From assembly GCA_030149115.1 (NCBI GenBank), contig JASBSE010000186.1, positions 1 through 18,735 on the forward strand: 18,735 nucleotides of DNA, given 5' to 3'. Under the pieces are notes generated by a model. That model saw only the letters and a program-made list of their open reading frames with translations, was not told the DNA's origin and did not search any database. This document shows positions 15,060 through 18,735 of this stretch, piece by piece. The stretch is from Winogradskyella sp. (GTDB lineage Bacteria; Bacteroidota; Bacteroidia; Flavobacteriales; Flavobacteriaceae). The number at the start of each line of letters is the position of its first letter. Position 1 is the first letter of the stretch. The translations under genes were made by a program, and so were the position numbers.

Positions 15060-15593
15060 ATGAAAAAAATATTAGCATTTGCAGGTAGTAACAGTAGTAC
15101 TTCAATAAACAAACAGTTGGCTAAGTACGCATCTTCATTATTAAAGGATGTAGATGTGAACTTAATTGATTTAAATGATTTTAAAGCACCATTATTCGGT
15201 GTAGATCTTGAAAGGGAATTAGATGAGGCTCCAGAAAGCGCACATAGATTATTGAACTTAATAAAGGAGTCAGATGGTATTGTACTTTCTTTAGCAGAGC
15301 ACAATGGTGTGTATACAACGGTGTTCAAAAACCTTTTCGATTGGATGACTAGAATTGAAGGTAATTTTCTATTCAAAAAACCGATGTTATTAATGGCTAC
15401 TTCACCTGGAGCAAGAGGTGGACAAACAGTTTTAACTATTGCAGAGGCAAGGTTTCCATGGCACGATGGAAATATTGTAGCTACATATTCACTACCATCA
15501 TTTGATGCAAATTTTGAAAATGGTAAAATTACTAATGAAGAATTAAATAAAGAGCTTCTAGAACAGGTAGAAAAACTACAAAAAGCATTGTAA
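15060..15593 (+). CDS. NADPH-dependent FMN reductase family protein (flavodoxin-like)
   Basis: This 177-residue flavodoxin-fold protein has the FMN phosphate-binding loop AGSNSSTSINKQL (8-20) right after the first beta strand. The second motif region 'AEHNGVYTTVFKNLFDWM' corresponds to the PEYNGxxxxxLKNxxDW signature of the NADPH-dependent FMN reductase/azoreductase family (PF03358). 'TSPGARGG' follows, a loop contacting the flavin. Family members reduce flavins, quinones, azo compounds or chromate with NAD(P)H. The specific substrate is not visible. A TTG at 14994 would extend the frame but would run through the promoter and operator repeats, so the ATG at 15060 is taken. It is the first gene of an operon, one base before the MarR gene (TAAaATG). 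Coupling to MarR and pirin points to a redox or quinone-stress function. Confidence 0.88.
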   Translation: MKKILAFAGSNSSTSINKQLAKYASSLLKDVDVNLIDLNDFKAPLFGVDLERELDEAPESAHRLLNLIKESDGIVLSLAEHNGVYTTVFKNLFDWMTRIEGNFLFKKPMLLMATSPGARGGQTVLTIAEARFPWHDGNIVATYSLPSFDANFENGKITNEELNKELLEQVEKLQKAL

Positions 15594-15594
15594 A

Positions 15595-16032
15595 ATGGGA
15601 GATATAGCAAAAGATGTTAATTCAAAATTTAAGGATAATAAAACTAAAGCCTTAATAAATATTTTGTACACAGCTAATTGGATTACGGCAAAACAAAATA
15701 CATTTTTTGCAGGATTTGGAATTTCCCCTCAGCAATACAATATTCTTAGAATTCTTAGAGGAGCTAATAAGCCTTTGCCCATGCAAATAGTAAAGGATAG
15801 AATGATAGAGCGTGCGCCCAACGCTACTAGACTCACAGATAAGTTATGTGCAAAAGAGTTAATAGAGCGTATTCCTTGTGAAAATGACAGAAGAGTCGTT
15901 CATGTTAAAATAACCAAAAAGGGATTGGAATTACTAGAAGAAATTTCAGATGATTTTAATGATGATTGGTTGGGTGAGATTACAGAAAAAGAAGCAGAAC
16001 AATTAAGCGATTTACTAGACAAATTGAGATAA
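15595..16032 (+). CDS. MarR-family transcriptional regulator
   Basis: This is a 145-residue winged-helix regulator. An N-terminal dimerisation helix (about 15-40) is followed by 'GISPQQYNILRILRG' (42-56), a helix-turn-helix with the recognition helix around 72-88 (ERAPNATRLTDKLCAKE), and the wing with the conserved Asp-Arg-Arg at 98-100 before VVHVKIT. A C-terminal acidic helix completes the dimer interface. MarR proteins usually repress their own operon and release DNA on binding a phenolic ligand or on thiol oxidation. There are two cysteines, C85 at the end of the recognition helix and C95 at the wing base, which could be redox-sensing; this is inference. The gene lies between an FMN reductase and pirin, and twin TTTCCTTGGAA sites overlap the operon promoter, so autoregulation is likely. 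Confidence 0.9.
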   Translation: MGDIAKDVNSKFKDNKTKALINILYTANWITAKQNTFFAGFGISPQQYNILRILRGANKPLPMQIVKDRMIERAPNATRLTDKLCAKELIERIPCENDRRVVHVKITKKGLELLEEISDDFNDDWLGEITEKEAEQLSDLLDKLR

Positions 16033-16039
16033 TAATAAG

Positions 16040-16052
16040 AAGGAAAAGAAAA
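16040..16052 (+). promoter_or_regulatory. Shine-Dalgarno-like site of the pirin gene
   Basis: AAGGA at 16040-16044 lies eight bases before the pirin ATG, inside a purine-only run. Most genes in this window, as usual for the phylum, have no such site, so this one is unusual and supports the chosen start. Confidence 0.4.
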
Positions 16053-16778
16053 ATGAAAACAATAATTCACAAAGCAGAAGATAGAGGATTTGCAAATCAT
16101 GGATGGTTACAAGCTAACCACTCTTTTAGTTTCGCAAGTTGGTATAACCCTGAAAAAGTTCATTTTGGTGCCTTGAGAGTATTGAACGATGATATTATTG
16201 CACCAAAAATGGGATTTGGTACGCATCCACATGATAATATGGAAATTATAACCATTCCGTTAAAAGGAGTGTTGAAGCATCGAGATAATATGGGAGATGA
16301 TTGGATACCGGTTGTTCCAGGTGAAGTACAAGTGATGTCTGCTGGCACAGGTGTGCAGCACTCAGAGATAAATGGGTCTGTCGATGAATACTTGAGTTTA
16401 TTTCAAATATGGATTATTCCAGAAGAACGAAGTGTAAAACCTCGTTACGATCAAAAAACATTTAGTGAAGCTGACAGAAAAGGAAAGCTTCAAACTTTAG
16501 TAACATCTTTTAAAGATGAAGACGAGAACAGTTTAAAAATCCATCAAGATGCTAAACTATCTCGTATTGATTTAAAAGAGGGAGAGTCTTTTACTTATGC
16601 TTTAAAAAGTAAAGATCATGGAGTTTATGTTATGACTATTAGTGGTGGAGTTTCAATTTCAGATTTTAATTTAAATTCTAGAGATGCAATTGGTATTTCT
16701 GAAACTTCTGATTTTGAAATAAATGCAACCAAAGACTCAGAATTATTATTTATTGAAGTGCCAATGATTACCCTATAA
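16053..16778 (+). CDS. Pirin family protein
   Basis: This 241-residue bicupin of the pirin family matches the size of human pirin and E. coli YhhW. The N-terminal cupin has the metal ligands H58 and H60 in THPHDNMEI, and H103 and E105 in GTGVQHSEIN. These correspond to His56, His58, His101 and Glu103 of the characterised proteins. The opening segment 'HGWLQANHSFSFASWYNP' is also typical. The second cupin (about 145-240) is degenerate, as in the family. Pirins bind iron. Several have quercetin 2,3-dioxygenase activity and others act as redox-sensitive cofactors, so the activity here is not certain. It is the last gene of the operon, 20 bases after the MarR gene, and is followed by a strong terminator. 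With the FMN reductase it suggests detoxification of aromatic or quinone compounds. Confidence 0.94.
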   Translation: MKTIIHKAEDRGFANHGWLQANHSFSFASWYNPEKVHFGALRVLNDDIIAPKMGFGTHPHDNMEIITIPLKGVLKHRDNMGDDWIPVVPGEVQVMSAGTGVQHSEINGSVDEYLSLFQIWIIPEERSVKPRYDQKTFSEADRKGKLQTLVTSFKDEDENSLKIHQDAKLSRIDLKEGESFTYALKSKDHGVYVMTISGGVSISDFNLNSRDAIGISETSDFEINATKDSELLFIEVPMITL

Positions 16779-16798
16779 TAGAACTTTGGCTTATTGAT

Positions 16799-16826
16799 AA
16801 GGCACCACAATTTGTGGTGCTTTTTT
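16799..16826 (+). terminator. Intrinsic terminator after pirin
   Basis: GCACCACAA (16802-16810) pairs with TTGTGGTGC (16812-16820) around a short AT loop. AAG before it can extend the stem into the following six T's (16821-16826). It sits about 20 bases after the pirin stop and closes the three-gene operon. Confidence 0.88.
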
Positions 16827-16882
16827 ATTTTAAAATAACGATATTTGCTTTCAACTAACTATCTAAAATTAAGAATAAGATT

Positions 16883-17065
16883 ATGGCGATGAATAAAAAC
16901 ACGGTTTTAGCATGGGCTACAACCATTATGATTATTGTTGGACTAGGATTAATAGCACTTGGGGCATTTCGTTATGATGAAGTTGCAGGTTGGGGATTTG
17001 CGGCAGTCGGAATAGGCTTTTTTGCTATTGCGTGGGTATTTAATGCATTAAAAGGAAGAGTATAA
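16883..17065 (+). CDS. Small two-helix membrane protein, CAL67264-like
   Basis: This 60-residue protein has two hydrophobic segments (about 9-28 and 35-55) joined by a short polar turn (RYDEVAG), with basic residues at both ends. From memory it closely resembles the CAL67264 family of small flavobacterial membrane proteins, whose function is unknown. The strong glycine content (GLGLIALGAF, GWGFAAVGIGFF) suggests tight helix packing. There are two candidate starts, Met1 and Met3; the first is taken. It ends two bases before the ettA ATG, so the two genes are surely co-transcribed, which raises the question of a link with ribosome or energy state. No clear consensus promoter is visible upstream. 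Confidence 0.75.
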   Translation: MAMNKNTVLAWATTIMIIVGLGLIALGAFRYDEVAGWGFAAVGIGFFAIAWVFNALKGRV

Positions 17066-17067
17066 TT

Positions 17068-18735
17068 ATGAGCGATGATAAACAAATCATATTTTCAATG
17101 TCTGGTGTTACAAAGACGTTTCAGTCTGCAAATACACCAGTTCTAAAAAATATATATTTAAGTTTTTTCTATGGTGCCAAGATTGGTATTTTAGGTCTTA
17201 ACGGTTCTGGTAAATCTACATTATTAAAGATTATTGCAGGTGTTGACAAAAATTATCAAGGGGATGTAGTTTTTAAACCAGGATATACTGTTGGTTATCT
17301 TGAGCAAGAGCCACAACTAGATGATGAAAAAACAGTAATGGAAGTTGTTAAGGAAGGTGCTGCTGAAGTGGTTGCAATTCTTGATGAATATAATAGCATT
17401 AATGATCAGTTTGGTTTAGAAGAAGTTTACAGCAATCCTGATAAAATGGAGAAGCTTATGAACCGTCAGGCTGAATTACAAGATCAAATAGATGCTACAA
17501 ACGCTTGGGAACTAGACACCAAATTAGAAATAGCAATGGACGCCCTACGAACACCAGAAGGCGACAAAAAAATTGGTGTGTTATCTGGAGGTGAGCGTCG
17601 TAGAGTGGCACTTTGTCGTTTACTTTTACAAGAGCCTGATGTGTTACTGTTAGATGAGCCAACAAACCACTTAGATGCGGAGTCTGTACATTGGTTAGAG
17701 CATCACTTGGCGCAATATAAAGGAACTGTTATTGCTGTAACGCACGATAGATATTTTTTAGATAATGTGGCAGGATGGATTTTGGAACTCGATAGAGGTG
17801 AAGGTATTCCATGGAAAGGAAATTACTCATCTTGGTTAGATCAAAAGTCTAAGCGTTTAGCACAAGAAAGTAAATCCGCTTCTAAACGTCAAAAAACGTT
17901 AGAACGAGAGTTGGAATGGGTAAGACAAGGAGCAAAAGGGCGCCAAACTAAGCAAAAAGCACGTTTGAAGAATTACGATAAGTTAATGAGTCAAGATCAA
18001 AAGCAACTTGATGAAAAACTTGAAATATATATACCAAATGGACCACGTTTGGGAACCAATGTTATTGAAGCTGATGGAGTAAGTAAGGCTTAAGGCGATA
18101 AGCTACTGTATGAAGACCTAAACTTCAATTTACCACAAGCAGGTATTGTTGGTGTAATTGGGCCAAATGGTGCTGGTAAAACGACCATTTTTAGAATGAT
18201 AATGGGAGAAGAAACACCAGATAAAGGGGAGTTTAAAGTGGGAGATACAGCTAAGATTGCTTATGTAGATCAAAGTCACTCAAATATAGATCCAGAGAAA
18301 ACAATCTGGCAAAACTTTAGTGATGAGCAAGAGTTGGTAATGATGGGTGGACGTCAAGTAAACTCTAGAGCTTATTTAAGTCGTTTTAACTTCTCAGGAA
18401 GTGAACAAAACAAAAAAGTTAAGTTACTTTCTGGTGGTGAAAGAAACCGACTTCATTTAGCAATGACTTTGAAAGAAGAAGGTAATGTGTTACTTTTAGA
18501 TGAGCCTACTAATGATCTTGATGTTAATACATTACGTGCGCTTGAAGAAGGTTTAGAAAACTTTGCAGGTTGTGCTGTAGTCATCAGTCACGATAGATGG
18601 TTCTTAGATCGTATATGTACGCACATTTTAGCTTTTGAAGGTGATTCTCAAGTTTATTTCTTTGAAGGTGGATTTAGTGATTACGAAGAGAATAAAAAGA
18701 AGCGCCTTGGTGGAGATTTAATGCCAAAACGAATC
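17068..18735 (+). pseudogene. ettA: ABC-F translation factor EttA, interrupted by an in-frame TAA; 3' end outside window
   Basis: EttA binds the ribosomal E site and gates the first elongation step according to the ATP/ADP ratio. Domain 1 is intact: A-loop F18, Walker A GLNGSGKST (43-51), signature LSGGERRR (172-179), Walker B with D196 and E197 followed by PTNHLD, and H226 in the switch. The charged linker specific to ABC-F proteins covers about 240-320. At codon 342 (18091-18093) a TAA interrupts the frame, and the same frame continues without any shift. It goes on to Walker A GPNGAGKTT (365-373), LSGGERNR, LLLDEPTNDLD, ISHDRWFLDRI and the EttA-type end FFEGGFSDYEENKKK. Alignment by eye to E. 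coli EttA (555 residues, KSYGDR) puts a Tyr at the stop, one base from TAA. Only a few C-terminal residues lie beyond the window. If real, a 341-residue single-ATPase protein is made. A sequencing error is the main alternative. Confidence 0.85.
18091..18093 (+). other. In-frame TAA at the A-loop aromatic codon of EttA domain 2
   Basis: The local reading is Ser-Lys-Ala-stop-Gly-Asp-Lys, in a place where relatives have Lys-x-Tyr-Gly-Asp. The Tyr codons TAT or TAC differ from TAA by the last base only. No ATG, GTG or TTG lies between this stop and the Walker A of domain 2, so a separate downstream start is unlikely. Confidence 0.85.

Noticed and set aside
14984..15610. Long minus-strand open frame opposite the FMN reductase
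   Set aside because: It mirrors the codon pattern of the real gene, has no recognisable domain, and overlaps the promoter and operator of the plus-strand operon.
15060..16778. A new defence or toxin-antitoxin system in the MarR operon
   Set aside because: All three proteins belong to common metabolic or regulatory families, and no nuclease, toxin or effector domain is visible.
18094..18735. A separate second ABC gene after the ettA stop
   Set aside because: The frame is continuous with the upstream part, no standard start codon precedes the Walker A motif, and the sequence matches the second half of EttA.

Overview
The window looks like chromosomal core genome from a member of the Flavobacteriaceae (Bacteroidota). 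The evidence is the strong A+T bias, promoters of the Bacteroidota type (TTG about 20 bases upstream of TAnnTTTG), mostly SD-less starts, and proteins typical of that group: a DUF4159 protein, a very large TamB, a BadF-type N-acetylglucosamine kinase and a small membrane protein of the CAL67264 type. No tRNA, rRNA, CRISPR array, insertion sequence or phage gene is visible. No gene-free gap exceeds 190 bases.

Layout. Bases 13-4836 (minus strand) form a housekeeping block, in order of transcription: tsaD (tRNA t6A synthesis), a secreted parvulin-like PPIase, rsmE (16S rRNA methylation), a DUF4159 protein, a TrmH-family RNA methyltransferase and an AI-2E family transporter. The PPIase/rsmE/DUF4159 junctions overlap by one and eight bases, so these three are very likely co-transcribed. 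Divergent from tsaD is a 1496-residue TamB (4921-9411), an envelope protein that bridges the periplasm. Next come pfkA and gapA, which end in a hairpin terminator, followed by an N-acetylglucosamine kinase abutting mgsA (methylglyoxal synthase). This central-carbon block joins the upper and lower halves of glycolysis, amino-sugar entry and the triose-phosphate overflow route. A 60-residue membrane protein with its own promoter follows, and shares a bidirectional terminator with a convergent acyl-CoA carboxylase beta subunit (13227-14870, minus).

Bases 15060-16778 hold an operon of NADPH-dependent FMN reductase, a MarR-family regulator and pirin. Its promoter is overlaid by two direct copies of TTTCCTTGGAA, which looks like an autoregulatory, redox-responsive unit. 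The window closes with a CAL67264-like small membrane protein coupled to the ABC-F translation factor gene ettA.

The clearest anomaly is in ettA. An in-frame TAA at 18091-18093 interrupts an otherwise intact reading frame exactly where the aromatic A-loop residue of the second ATPase domain should be. It is either a nonsense mutation or a base-call error. I found no convincing new defence system or mobile system. The best candidates for further study are the ettA stop and the TTTCCTTGGAA operator of the MarR operon.
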